43,347 nt of DNA from Bacteroidales bacterium UBA1187 (GTDB lineage: Bacteria > Bacteroidota > Bacteroidia > Bacteroidales > Paludibacteraceae). A program made the translations under genes and the position numbers. The notes beneath the pieces were generated by a model. It did no database searches, was not told where the DNA came from, and saw only the letters and a list, made by a program, of their open reading frames with translations. Positions 25,574-34,291 of the stretch are shown piece by piece; position 1 is the first letter of the stretch, and every line of letters starts with the position of its first letter. The stretch covers positions 8,392-51,738 of the forward strand of contig DBYL01000025.1 in assembly GCA_002309835.1 (NCBI GenBank), read 5' to 3'.

Positions 25574-26290
25574 TTATTTCTTAAGTAAATCTAAATATTC
25601 TTGAATAGTCTCTTGGATGCCGAGATAGAGCGCATCGCAGATGATGGCATGACCGATGCTCACTTCGGCTGTCCACGGGAAGGCCTTGATAAACGGCTTG
25701 AGGTTCTTGAGATTCAGGTCATGACCCGCATTCATACCTAAGCCCAACTCATGGGCTTTCTCCGCCGCCGGACGATAACGCTCAATAGCCTTCTTCGGGT
25801 CGGACTCAAACATCTCGGCATATGGACCGGTATAGAGCTCCACGCGGTCAGCGCCCGTACGAAGCGCATACTCCACCATCACCGGATCCGGATCCACGAA
25901 GATGCTCACGCGCATCCGATAAGCATGCAGCTGGTTCACTACTCCCTTCAGGAAGTCCAGATGTCTGCGTGTATCCCAACCATGATTAGAAGTCAACTGA
26001 CCGGGATCATCGGGCACCAAGGTCACCTGCGTCGGACGTACGTCCGTCACCAGCGCCAGGAACTCTTCCGTAGGATTACCCTCCACGTTCAGCTCCGTCG
26101 TTACCATCGACTTCAGTTGGTATACATCCTCCTTACGAATATGACGCTCATCCGGACGCGGGTGCACCGTAATTCCCTGCGCACCAAACAACTCGCAATC
26201 GACCGCAAAACGCTCTACGTCAGGCATATTGCCCCCGCGGGCATTACGCAGCGTAGCTACCTTATTAATGTTTACACTCAGCTTGGTCAT
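25574..26290 (-). CDS. pdxJ: Pyridoxine 5'-phosphate synthase
   Basis: A 238-residue TIM-barrel enzyme. Start placed at MTKLSVNINKVATLRNARGG (ATG at 26288-26290); the upstream extension of the frame crosses the promoter. Landmarks are the N-terminal LSVNINKVATLRNARG, DCELFGAQGITVHPRPDERHI and ELYTGPYAE, and the C-terminal GMNAGHDLNLKNLKPF with EVSIGHAI. It condenses 1-deoxyxylulose 5-phosphate with 3-amino-2-oxopropyl phosphate to pyridoxine phosphate. It uses the DXP made by Dxs, also encoded in this window under the same type of promoter. It heads the run pdxJ-exbB-exbD-tonB-DJ-1. Confidence 0.96.
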   Translation of the reverse strand: MTKLSVNINKVATLRNARGGNMPDVERFAVDCELFGAQGITVHPRPDERHIRKEDVYQLKSMVTTELNVEGNPTEEFLALVTDVRPTQVTLVPDDPGQLTSNHGWDTRRHLDFLKGVVNQLHAYRMRVSIFVDPDPVMVEYALRTGADRVELYTGPYAEMFESDPKKAIERYRPAAEKAHELGLGMNAGHDLNLKNLKPFIKAFPWTAEVSIGHAIICDALYLGIQETIQEYLDLLKK

Positions 26291-26312
26291 GACTTCTTTT
26301 AAAAAAACGGCA

Positions 26313-26343
26313 CAAAGATAGTAATAATTTTGCATATATGCAA
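26313..26343 (-). promoter_or_regulatory. pdxJ promoter with perfect 14-bp palindromic -33 element
   Basis: The -7 box TATCTTTG runs from 26320 to 26313 on the minus strand, and TTGCATATATGCAA at 26330-26343 starts 23 nt upstream. It is divergent to the nadK promoter; the palindrome could in principle be read in either direction, but only the minus strand has a -7 box at the right distance. Confidence 0.85.
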
Positions 26344-26379
26344 ATATTTGCCGCGTTTTCCTGAAAATAATTAAAAAAC

Positions 26380-26410
26380 TTGCATATATCAAAAAAAAGC
26401 AGTACTTTTG
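26380..26410 (+). promoter_or_regulatory. nadK promoter
   Basis: TTGCATATATCAAA starts at 26380 and the -7 box TACTTTTG is at 26403-26410, 23 nt later. The -33 element carries the left half of the palindrome but a degenerate right half. CTTTTGC and GCAAAAG around the -7 box form a small hairpin at the transcript start. Confidence 0.82.
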
Positions 26411-26431
26411 CAGCCGCAAAAGTTGATAAAC

Positions 26432-27325
26432 ATGACGATAGCTATTTTTGGAAATGCGATGAAGTCGAATACCCTCTCGGAGGTTCGGCACATCTTGGAT
26501 TTCATGGACAAGAAGGGCATTCATGTCCTGCTGTCGCAGGAGTTGAGGCAGGAGTTGGACCTGCGTGAATACCCTGGTTTTCCCGAGAACTGGAACGGCG
26601 AGCAGCAGCCGGAGAACGTATACGGCGAACCGATTGATTTCGCTTTGTCTGTAGGTGGTGACGGTACTTTCCTCACCAGCGCCGCTGCTATCGGGGATAA
26701 GAATATCCCTATCCTCGGTGTGAACTGCGGTCATTTGGGTTTCCTTGCCGAAGTGCAGACCGATGATCTGGATGAGATCCTAAAGCAACTCGTAGAAGGG
26801 AAATATACGATTGAGCCGCGGCGGCTACTCTCCTTAACCGTCCTCGACAAAGACGGCATTGCGCGGGAGAACCTGATCATGTCGCCTAACGCGCTGAACG
26901 AGATCGCCATCCTCAAGCAAGGTCTGACGAACATGCTGACCATCGAGACGAAGATCAACGGCGAGTTACTGCATACCTACCACTCCGACGGCCTGGTTAT
27001 CGCTACGCCTACCGGTAGTACAGCGTATAACCTCTCTATTGGCGGTCCGCTGCTCGTGCCGCAATCGCGAGGTATGATCCTCACGCCTATCGCTCCGCAC
27101 AGCCTGACAGTTCGCCCTATCGTCATCCTTGACGATTGGAAACTGGATCTGAAGATCAGCAGTCGTTACGACACGTATATGGTCTCTGTGGACGGCCGCA
27201 GTCAGACGCTCAGCACCGACATGAGTCTGCATATCGAGCGCGCACCGTACACCATTAAGGTGGTGCAGATAGGCGATAACAGTTTCTTGAAGAGTCTCCG
27301 AACAAAACTCAATTGGGGACGCTAA
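26432..27325 (+). CDS. nadK: NAD kinase
   Basis: A 297-residue NAD kinase of normal length. Start at MTIAIFGNAMKSN; the upstream codons of the same frame overlap the promoter. The signature GGDGTF is at residues 75-80, followed by GVNCGHLGFLAEV, the NE-containing segment LNEIAILKQG and the TGSTAYNLSIGGPLL loop. It phosphorylates NAD to NADP in the cytoplasm. It is followed by lgt after a 38-nt gap that carries a heptamer repeat array. Confidence 0.96.
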   Translation: MTIAIFGNAMKSNTLSEVRHILDFMDKKGIHVLLSQELRQELDLREYPGFPENWNGEQQPENVYGEPIDFALSVGGDGTFLTSAAAIGDKNIPILGVNCGHLGFLAEVQTDDLDEILKQLVEGKYTIEPRRLLSLTVLDKDGIARENLIMSPNALNEIAILKQGLTNMLTIETKINGELLHTYHSDGLVIATPTGSTAYNLSIGGPLLVPQSRGMILTPIAPHSLTVRPIVILDDWKLDLKISSRYDTYMVSVDGRSQTLSTDMSLHIERAPYTIKVVQIGDNSFLKSLRTKLNWGR

Positions 27326-27327
27326 CC

Positions 27328-27355
27328 CTCTAAACTCTAAACTCTAAACGCTAAA
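27328..27355. repeat. Heptamer tandem array between nadK and lgt
   Basis: Four 7-bp units: CTCTAAA three times, then CGCTAAA. The array fills most of the gap between the nadK stop and the lgt start. Because 7 is not a multiple of 3 and each unit holds TAA, stop codons fall in all three forward frames. Confidence 0.85.
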
Positions 27356-27363
27356 CGGAATTT

Positions 27364-28278
27364 ATGTTAATAAATTCTATAATATGGGATGTGAACCCTG
27401 TGTTGATTCCTTTCGGTGAGGGAGGAATACGTTGGTACGGCCTGCTATGGGCCATCGGTCTGTATGTATGCTGGGCGATCAACGAGAAGATGTACAAACG
27501 CGAGAACTGTCCTGTCGAATGGCCGGACCAGATGTTTTTCTGGATGGCGGCAGGCGTCATCATCGGTGCGCGATTAGGTCACTGCTGGTTCTACGAATGG
27601 CACCAATACGGTCAGCCGTGGCATCTCTTTGGATGGGAGTTCACTTATCGCAATCCCTATATCGAGCATCCCTTATGGCTCATTAAGATTTGGGAAGGCG
27701 GACTGAGTAGCCACGGCGGTGCGATAGGTCTTATCATCGCAGCCATACTACTCAATAAATTTAAGTTCAGTCGTTATCCGCAGTTCGGTACCAGCTGGCT
27801 CTGGATTCTCGATAGGCTTTGTATAGGTGTGTGCATCACGGGTGCCCTTATCCGTCTGGGTAACCTCTTCAACAGTGAGATTTACGGTGGGCCGACAGAT
27901 CTGCCGTGGGGCTTTATCTTCGTGCGTGACGGGCAGACCGTGCCGTGCCATCCTACGCAGATATACGAGATGATTTATTGCCTCGTAGCCTTTGCTGTAA
28001 CGCTACCGCTCTACCTCTATACGGAGGCACGCAGACGCGAAGGACTGCTGCTGGGCATCTTTATGGAGATTGTATTCGTCACCCGTTTCTGCCTCGAGTT
28101 CATTAAGAATGACCAGGAGGCGTTTGAAGCAGATCACCTGCTGAATATGGGTCAGTGGTTGAGTCTGCCGTTCATCCTCCTCGGCATCTTCCTTATCGTA
28201 CGGGCTTTCATTCGTCCGTTAAGTCCGGTAGTGGACAAACAACCGCCCTCATTAGAGCCGAAATATCAGAAGAAATGA
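27364..28278 (+). CDS. lgt: Prolipoprotein diacylglyceryl transferase
   Basis: A 304-residue integral membrane enzyme. The Lgt signature is visible as GALIRLGNLFNSEIYG, with the preceding GGLSSHGGAIG loop and the HPTQIYE segment. It transfers a diacylglyceryl group from phosphatidylglycerol to the lipobox cysteine of prolipoproteins. Several substrates are predicted in this window (esterase, four-repeat protein, DUF4292 protein, FKBP protein). The stop overlaps the fmt ATG (ATGA). Confidence 0.96.
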   Translation: MLINSIIWDVNPVLIPFGEGGIRWYGLLWAIGLYVCWAINEKMYKRENCPVEWPDQMFFWMAAGVIIGARLGHCWFYEWHQYGQPWHLFGWEFTYRNPYIEHPLWLIKIWEGGLSSHGGAIGLIIAAILLNKFKFSRYPQFGTSWLWILDRLCIGVCITGALIRLGNLFNSEIYGGPTDLPWGFIFVRDGQTVPCHPTQIYEMIYCLVAFAVTLPLYLYTEARRREGLLLGIFMEIVFVTRFCLEFIKNDQEAFEADHLLNMGQWLSLPFILLGIFLIVRAFIRPLSPVVDKQPPSLEPKYQKK

Positions 28279-29207
28279 CAAAGAAAGATCTTAGAATAAT
28301 TTACCTCGGAACGCCGGAATTTGCAGTGGCTTCGCTGCAAGCGCTCGTCGAAGGCGGGTATAATGTCGTAGCGGTCGTTACGATGCCTGATAAACCTGCC
28401 GGCCGTGGTCACCAGATGCAGTTCTCGGACGTGAAGAAATACGCCTTATCGGTAGGTCTGCCTGTGCTGCAACCCGAGAAACTGAAGGACGAAACCTTCA
28501 TCGAAGAACTGCGTTCTTACCATGCCGACCTGCAGATCGTCGTGGCCTTCAGAATGTTGCCGGAAGTGGTCTGGGCAATGCCGCGCTTGGGGACCTTCAA
28601 TCTCCATGCGTCGTTACTGCCTCAATATAGGGGTGCAGCGCCGATTAACTGGGCGGTAATGAACGGAGACAAAGAGACCGGAGCCACGACTTTCATGCTG
28701 AAGCATGAGATCGATACGGGAAACATGATCCTGCAGGAACGCATCCCTATCGGAGAAGACGAGAATGTAGGCTCTGTACACGACCGACTGATGGCGATGG
28801 GAACAAGTCTCGTCACCCGCACCGTGGACCTCATCATCGACTGCGAGAACAAAGGCGTCGAAGTGCCGACTACTCCCCAACCAGAGATTGCAGAACTGAG
28901 ACCGGCACCGAAGATCTTCAAAGAAGATTGCGAGATCAAGTTTAACGAGAAAACTGCCGCAGAGGTGCATAACTTCGTGCGCGGACTCAGCCCATACCCC
29001 GCAGCATGGGCGAACCTCACCATCCACGGGCAGGACTTTGAGAACGTCAAGATTTATGCCGTCGAAGTGACGTCAGCACGTCATGACGTCATGACGAGAA
29101 ACGCCATCCTCATCCCTTGCCGCGAAGGTGCGGTAAGCATCCTCGAACTGCAAATACCCGGTAAGAAACGTATGGACGCGAAATCCTTCTTGAATGGATT
29201 ACATTAA
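28275..29207 (+). CDS. fmt: Methionyl-tRNA formyltransferase
   Basis: A 310-residue enzyme with the formyltransferase domain (residues 5-205) and the C-terminal OB-like domain. Catalytic residues are visible: Asn109, His111 and Asp147 in LGTFNLHASLLPQYRG and HEIDTGN. It formylates Met-tRNAi using 10-formyl-tetrahydrofolate. The start is at MTKKDLRIIYLGTPEF, four bases before the lgt end. Residues about 265-275 (VTSARHDVMTR) are encoded by an octamer tandem array related to that in the dnaK leader; this replaces a variable loop of the C-terminal domain. The end overlaps the HD gene by 14 bp. Confidence 0.95.
   Translation: MTKKDLRIIYLGTPEFAVASLQALVEGGYNVVAVVTMPDKPAGRGHQMQFSDVKKYALSVGLPVLQPEKLKDETFIEELRSYHADLQIVVAFRMLPEVVWAMPRLGTFNLHASLLPQYRGAAPINWAVMNGDKETGATTFMLKHEIDTGNMILQERIPIGEDENVGSVHDRLMAMGTSLVTRTVDLIIDCENKGVEVPTTPQPEIAELRPAPKIFKEDCEIKFNEKTAAEVHNFVRGLSPYPAAWANLTIHGQDFENVKIYAVEVTSARHDVMTRNAILIPCREGAVSILELQIPGKKRMDAKSFLNGLH
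29068..29099. repeat. Octamer tandem array inside fmt
   Basis: Four 8-bp units in the coding strand: TGACGTCA, GCACGTCA, TGACGTCA, TGACGAGA. The middle part (29079-29096) is an 18-bp perfect palindrome as a consequence. It matches the dnaK leader array unit by unit. Confidence 0.8.
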
Positions 29208-29754
29208 GCTCATAGATAAGTATTACGGGGACTCGCCTGAGTTGCGCCACATCCTCCTCACGCACAGCCGCCAGGTGGCGGACCGTGCGCTGAAGATCAT
29301 CGATGCGCACCCCGAATGGAATCAGCAAGGGCTTGTAGACCGGCAGTTCGTCGAAGAGGCTGCCATGCTCCACGACATCGGTATCATCTTCTGCGACGCA
29401 CCGAAGATCTACTGTACCGGTCCGCATAAATACATCGAGCATGGTTATCTGGGCGCAGAGTTATTGCGCAGCGAAGGGTTGCCCAAACATGCGTTAGTGG
29501 CAGAACGGCATACCGGCGCAGGTATCACGATCGAGCAAGTGGAACGCGAAGAGTTGCCTATTCCCGAGCGCGACTACTGCCCGCAGAGCCTCGAAGAGAA
29601 AATCATCTGCTACGCAGATAAATTCTATTCCAAGAGTCACCTCGGTGAGGAAGTGAGTCTGGATAAAATCAAATACAACATCTGGAAATACGGCCACGAA
29701 GGCTACCTGCGTTGGCAGGCATTAATGGAACTTATGCGCGAAGCCGATCGATAG
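29194..29754 (+). CDS. HD-domain phosphohydrolase-like protein
   Basis: A 186-residue soluble protein with an HD-type metal site: His24 in LLTHSRQVADRAL and His60-Asp61 in EEAAMLHDIGIIF, followed by a further histidine segment (EHGYLGAELLRSEG, and AERHTGAG). This fits small HD hydrolases acting on nucleotides or phosphate esters; the substrate is unknown. The start overlaps the fmt end by 14 bp. The 3' end overlaps the DUF3078 gene by 33 bp in convergent orientation, and a 15-nt hairpin follows the stop codon. Confidence 0.85.
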   Translation: MDYIKLIDKYYGDSPELRHILLTHSRQVADRALKIIDAHPEWNQQGLVDRQFVEEAAMLHDIGIIFCDAPKIYCTGPHKYIEHGYLGAELLRSEGLPKHALVAERHTGAGITIEQVEREELPIPERDYCPQSLEEKIICYADKFYSKSHLGEEVSLDKIKYNIWKYGHEGYLRWQALMELMREADR

Positions 29755-30906
29755 CAGTTCGCGGAACTGTATCTTCGCCTTCGTATCTCCCTCCATGATC
29801 ACGGAACTGTCGTAACGCGGATGAAGCATCAGTCGCGCGGTGAGCCATTTATTGATGATGAAATCGCAGTTCACCTCCAGGTCCAATTCTACGTAATGAT
29901 AGTTGGTATAGCAGTAGAAACGGGTCTCGAGCGCAAACTCACGCACAGGCTTCCAGTAATACTCTACGCGCAGCGACGAACCCACATTATGCTGGGTGCG
30001 CTGACCGGCCTCCAGACCGTAGTCCTGCACTCTCACGCGCGCACTATCCATAATATGTATGACCTTATACGAGAGGGGCGAGAACGATATACTCAGTCCA
30101 TGCACCGGCTTATAATCCAGACCCAACGCTGCATTGAAGCGGAAGGGCGAGAACGGACCGGACTTGAGGGCCATCGAATTGGACTTATAGGTCGGCAGCA
30201 AGCGCGTCTCTATCTCCGCGGAGACGGAGCCGAAGAGTTTTGGCACGAGACGCAGGTTCGCCTTGCTATAGAGACGGAGCTGGTCGTCCGTCGTATTGAT
30301 CTTATGCAGCGTATCGGCCGAGATAGTAGAGCAACCCGCACGCCATTCGCCGGTGTTCTCCCATGTGAAGCGGTCGGAATAGTAGCCTATCTGCCCTTTG
30401 ATGATACTCAGGCCCGCGAAGGAAGAAGAACCGCCTTGATACCAGTTGTCGGTCACGTAGTTCTGGGTGATCTGAATCATCACCGTGGCCTCACGCCGCC
30501 AGTGCGTCTTCATATCACGGATAGCACGCAGCACATCGTTGCGGTCCTCCACCTCATCTTTGATCCATGATCGCTCAATCACTATCTCCGGGGCTTTCGG
30601 CAGTTTCTGTAATGCCAAGGCCGCATTCATCGTGCGCAACGAGTCCACTTCGGCGATCTCTCGTTGGATAGAATCCAAGCGTTGTAACTCCGCGAAGGTC
30701 AACGTATCCACTGTGTCGTTGGCATGCAGCGTCTCGCTCTGCGCCGCAACGAGATCCAGCAGCATGTCGTCCATGCTGACGGTCGTCTGCTGGTCCTGTA
30801 ACTTAAACGTATCGGCATACAGACGGATACTATCCGATTGTGCCGCCAGAAAAGAGGCGGCACAAAGGAAACTTACTATGATCGCTAAGCGTTTAAACAC
30901 CTGCAT
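29722..30906 (-). CDS. DUF3078-type secreted/outer membrane protein
   Basis: A 394-residue exported protein. Signal peptide about residues 1-22 (ending FLAAQ), a heptad-like segment (50-100) and a beta-strand-rich C-terminal part with alternating aromatic residues. The segment NYVTDNWYQGGSSSFAGLSIIKG resembles the core of DUF3078, a Bacteroidota family thought to be outer-membrane barrels, with no known function. It begins 14 bp inside the end of secA. Its end overlaps the HD gene on the opposite strand. Confidence 0.75.
   Translation of the reverse strand: MQVFKRLAIIVSFLCAASFLAAQSDSIRLYADTFKLQDQQTTVSMDDMLLDLVAAQSETLHANDTVDTLTFAELQRLDSIQREIAEVDSLRTMNAALALQKLPKAPEIVIERSWIKDEVEDRNDVLRAIRDMKTHWRREATVMIQITQNYVTDNWYQGGSSSFAGLSIIKGQIGYYSDRFTWENTGEWRAGCSTISADTLHKINTTDDQLRLYSKANLRLVPKLFGSVSAEIETRLLPTYKSNSMALKSGPFSPFRFNAALGLDYKPVHGLSISFSPLSYKVIHIMDSARVRVQDYGLEAGQRTQHNVGSSLRVEYYWKPVREFALETRFYCYTNYHYVELDLEVNCDFIINKWLTARLMLHPRYDSSVIMEGDTKAKIQFRELLSIGFAHKFH
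29755..29769 (+). terminator. Short hairpin immediately after the HD gene stop codon
   Basis: CAGTTC and GAACTG pair around GCG, starting at the base after the TAG. The following TATCTTCG is not a proper T-tract, so it is a weak terminator candidate for the nadK-lgt-fmt-HD run. It lies inside the coding region of the opposite gene. Confidence 0.35.
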
Positions 30907-33900
30907 TTAATTTGCCGTGGCATTGCTTGTATTTCTTGCCGCTACCGCAAGGGCACGGGTCATTCGGACGCGGTTTCTTATCTACGTGTATCGGTTCAGG
31001 ACGGGCGTTCTCACGCGTGTCACGACCTGCTGCAGCCGCAGCACCCGAAGCCTGTGCCGCCTGCTGCACGGCGTCTTTCTGCGTGCGATAACGGCTGTAG
31101 TCCTGACGGCGTTGCTGTTGCGCCTGCTGTACGTTATCCGGTTGCTGCTCGTGGATCTGTCCGCGCAAGAGAATCGCAATGGCACGGCGGTTGAGCGCAT
31201 CGAGCATCTCTTTGAAGATGTGGAAGGACTCGAGTTTGTAGATCAACAGCGGGTCTTTCTGCTCGTAGGAAGCATTCTGTACGCTCTGTTTGAGGTCATC
31301 CAACTGACGGAGGTGCTCTTTCCACTCATCATCGATAACGAAGAGCAACATACGTTTCTCAAACTCCTTGACTACCTCCTTACAGTGCGTCTCAGCCGCT
31401 GCCTTGAGGTTCACAGCGATATTATACACGCGCTTGCCATCAGTAATAGGAATAAGGATATTCTCGTACATCTGACCCTTCTCCTCATATACTTTCTGGA
31501 TCACCGGATCAGCCACTTGCATGAGTTTATCCATACGGCGTTTGAAACTCTCCAGCGCCGCTTCCGCGAGTTGCTCACTGAGCACATCGCGCTTGCCGCG
31601 AACGAACTCATCCTCGTCAAACGGAACCTCGATAGCGAAGGTCTGCATCACGTCGTATTTGAGACCCTCGTAGTCGTTCGCCGCACGGGCGTCAGCAAAA
31701 ATAGCCTCAGCCGTCTCGTAGATCATATTCGTGATATCTACACCGATACGCTCACCCATAAGCGAGTGACGACGTTTCTCGTAAATCAAGTTACGCTGCT
31801 GGTTCATCACATCATCGTATTCGATGAGGCGCTTACGGATACCGAAGTTGTTTTCCTCAACTTTCTTCTGCGCACGCTCGATAGAGTTGGAGATCATGCT
31901 ATGCTCGATCATCTCGCCTTCCTGGAAGCCCATACGGTCCATGACACCTGCGATACGATCGCTACCGAACATACGCATCAAGTCATCCTCCAGCGATACA
32001 TAGAAGACGGAACTACCCGGGTCTCCTTGACGACCGGAACGACCGCGTAACTGTCTATCCACACGACGGCTCTCGTGACGCTCGGTACCGATAATAGCGA
32101 GACCACCGGCCTTCTTCACCTCGGGCGTCAACTTGATATCCGTACCACGACCGGCCATGTTCGTCGCGATGGTCACCACGCCTGCGCGACCGGCCTCAGC
32201 AACGACTTGCGCCTCTTGCTGGTGTAGCTTCGCGTTAAGGACATTATGCGGGATATGACGCAGACGAAGCATCTTGCTCAGCAGCTCGGAGATCTCGACA
32301 CTCGTGGTACCAACGAGCACCGGACGACCTTCTTTGACCATCTGCTCGATCTCATCGATGACGGCATTGTATTTCTCACGTTTGGTACGATAAATACGAT
32401 CGTTCATATCGATACGTGCGATAGGCTTGTTGGTCGGGATGACAACTACGTCAAGTTTGTAGATATTCCAGAACTCACCGGCCTCGGTCTCAGCCGTACC
32501 GGTCATACCCGAGAGCTTATTGTACATACGGAAGTAGTTCTGCAGCGTGATGGTAGCGAAGGTCTGTGTCGCACCTTCTACCTTCACGTTCTCCTTGGCC
32601 TCTACTGCCTGATGCAGACCGTCACTCCAGCGACGACCCTCCATCACACGACCCGTCTGCTCATCGACGATCTTCACCTCACCGTTGTCGATGATATAAT
32701 CCACATCTTTCTCGAAGAGGGTGTACGCCTTGAGCAGCTGATGCACGGTGTGTACGCGCTCGGACTTGATACTATAGTTCGTGAGGATATCATCTTTCGC
32801 CTGCTGGATCGCCTCGCCTTTGAGTTCTCCTCTCTTGACTCTCGTCTCCACATCCGCCATCTCACTTCCCACATCAGGCATGACGAAGAAATTCGGATCA
32901 TCAGTCGTACCGGTCAGGGCATCGATACCTTTGTCGGTAAGTTCGATGGACTTGTTCTTCTCGTCAATGACGAAATAGAGCTCGTCGGTAGCGATGTGCA
33001 TGTTCTTCTCGTTCTCCTGCAAATAGAACTCCTCGGTCTTCTGCATGCGCACTTTGATTCCCGGCTCGCTGAGGAACTTGATGAGCGCCTTCGATTTCGG
33101 CATACCTTTGAAGGAACGGAAGAGCGCTAACTCACCTTCCTCCTTGGTCTTATCGTCATCCGAACCCATTTTCGCCTTTGCCTCTGCTAACAACTTCGTT
33201 GTCAAAGTCGTCTGCTGACGCACGAGGGCCGCTACGCGGTCTTTGTATTCATCGAACATCTGATCCTCGCCGCGGGGCACAGGACCACTGATGATGAGCG
33301 GCGTACGGGCATCATCAATAAGCACGGAGTCCACCTCATCGACGATGGCGAAGTTATGTCCGCGTTGCACAAGGTCAAGAGGGCTCGTAGCCATGTTATC
33401 ACGCAGGTAGTCGAAGCCGAACTCATTGTTCGTTCCGAAGGTGATGTCACAGGCGTACGCCTTACGACGCTCATCGGAATTAGGCTTGTGCTTGTCGATA
33501 CAATCTACCGTCAAGCCGAGGAACATATATATCGGACCGTTCCACTCCGAGTCACGTTTAGCCAGGTAATCGTTGACCGTGACTACATGTACACCTTCAT
33601 GCGTGAGGGCGTTGAGGTACACCGGCAATGTCGCCACAAGCGTCTTACCTTCACCGGTTGCCATCTCGGCAATCTTACCCTGATGCAGAACGACACCACC
33701 GAAGAGCTGCACGTCGTAATGGATCATATCCCACGTGATCTCGTTACCACCGGCCATCCAGTGATTATGATAGATGGCGTATTTGCCTTTTATCTCAATG
33801 AAGTCGAACCGCGGGTCAGCCGCCAGGTTCTTATCCATCTCCGTAGCCGTCACGTCGATACTCTCATTCTCAGCAAAACGGCGGGCGGTGGACTTCACGA

Positions 33901-34237
33901 TGGCGTAGGCCTCGGGAAGAATCTCCGTCAGCACGCGCTCGTACTCCTCTTTGATCTCCTTCTCGAGTTTATCTACCTCGTTATAGATCTTCTCGCGCTT
34001 CTCAATAGGCGTAGCCTCGATGGAGGCTTTCAGTTCCGCGATGCGGTCCTTGCGGTCTTTGACTGCTTCCTGCAGCTTATCCATCAGCGCCCAAGAGCGC
34101 GCACGCAACTCATCATTACTCAACGCGTCGATACGCTCATACTCCGCCTTGATCTGCTCCACTATCGGCTGGATGGCGCGCATGTCTTTCTGCGCCTTGT
34201 TGCCGAACAGCTTGGTTATAATCTCAATAAAATTCAT
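30893..34237 (-). CDS. secA: Preprotein translocase ATPase SecA
   Basis: A 1114-residue SecA, longer than the enterobacterial protein as is usual in Bacteroidota because of insertions in the first nucleotide-binding domain (around residues 335-380). Visible are Walker A MATGEGKT, the DEAD-like segment AIVDEVDSVLIDDARTPLIISG, the NMAGRGTDIKL and GRSGRQGDPGSS motifs of NBD2, and the C-terminal zinc site CPCGSGKKYKQCHG. A Gln-rich linker precedes the zinc tail. It drives Sec-dependent export at the inner membrane. It overlaps the DUF3078 gene by 14 bp. The leader carries a hairpin and heptamer repeats. Confidence 0.97.
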   Translation of the reverse strand: MNFIEIITKLFGNKAQKDMRAIQPIVEQIKAEYERIDALSNDELRARSWALMDKLQEAVKDRKDRIAELKASIEATPIEKREKIYNEVDKLEKEIKEEYERVLTEILPEAYAIVKSTARRFAENESIDVTATEMDKNLAADPRFDFIEIKGKYAIYHNHWMAGGNEITWDMIHYDVQLFGGVVLHQGKIAEMATGEGKTLVATLPVYLNALTHEGVHVVTVNDYLAKRDSEWNGPIYMFLGLTVDCIDKHKPNSDERRKAYACDITFGTNNEFGFDYLRDNMATSPLDLVQRGHNFAIVDEVDSVLIDDARTPLIISGPVPRGEDQMFDEYKDRVAALVRQQTTLTTKLLAEAKAKMGSDDDKTKEEGELALFRSFKGMPKSKALIKFLSEPGIKVRMQKTEEFYLQENEKNMHIATDELYFVIDEKNKSIELTDKGIDALTGTTDDPNFFVMPDVGSEMADVETRVKRGELKGEAIQQAKDDILTNYSIKSERVHTVHQLLKAYTLFEKDVDYIIDNGEVKIVDEQTGRVMEGRRWSDGLHQAVEAKENVKVEGATQTFATITLQNYFRMYNKLSGMTGTAETEAGEFWNIYKLDVVVIPTNKPIARIDMNDRIYRTKREKYNAVIDEIEQMVKEGRPVLVGTTSVEISELLSKMLRLRHIPHNVLNAKLHQQEAQVVAEAGRAGVVTIATNMAGRGTDIKLTPEVKKAGGLAIIGTERHESRRVDRQLRGRSGRQGDPGSSVFYVSLEDDLMRMFGSDRIAGVMDRMGFQEGEMIEHSMISNSIERAQKKVEENNFGIRKRLIEYDDVMNQQRNLIYEKRRHSLMGERIGVDITNMIYETAEAIFADARAANDYEGLKYDVMQTFAIEVPFDEDEFVRGKRDVLSEQLAEAALESFKRRMDKLMQVADPVIQKVYEEKGQMYENILIPITDGKRVYNIAVNLKAAAETHCKEVVKEFEKRMLLFVIDDEWKEHLRQLDDLKQSVQNASYEQKDPLLIYKLESFHIFKEMLDALNRRAIAILLRGQIHEQQPDNVQQAQQQRRQDYSRYRTQKDAVQQAAQASGAAAAAGRDTRENARPEPIHVDKKPRPNDPCPCGSGKKYKQCHGKLNAGV

Positions 34238-34245
34238 CTATTTTT

Positions 34246-34285
34246 ACGATTTGACGATTTACAATTTACGATTTATGTACGATTT
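34246..34285. repeat. Heptamer repeats in the secA leader
   Basis: Plus-strand units ACGATTT at 34246, 34254, 34268 and 34279, with the variant ACAATTT at 34261; spacer bases separate some copies. On the transcribed strand the unit reads AAATCGT. The array lies between the secA promoter and its start codon. Confidence 0.75.
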
Positions 34286-34291
34286 GGTCTC

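Noticed and set aside
26330..26343. TTGCATATATGCAA read purely as a repressor operator
   Set aside because: The same position in six other promoters keeps only the left half, at the same fixed distance from the -7 box, so a promoter element explains the data better; an additional operator role at the three perfect palindromes remains open.
29079..29096. An 18-bp perfect palindrome in fmt as an operator site
   Set aside because: It is fully explained by the phase of the octamer repeat and lies deep in a coding region, far from any promoter.
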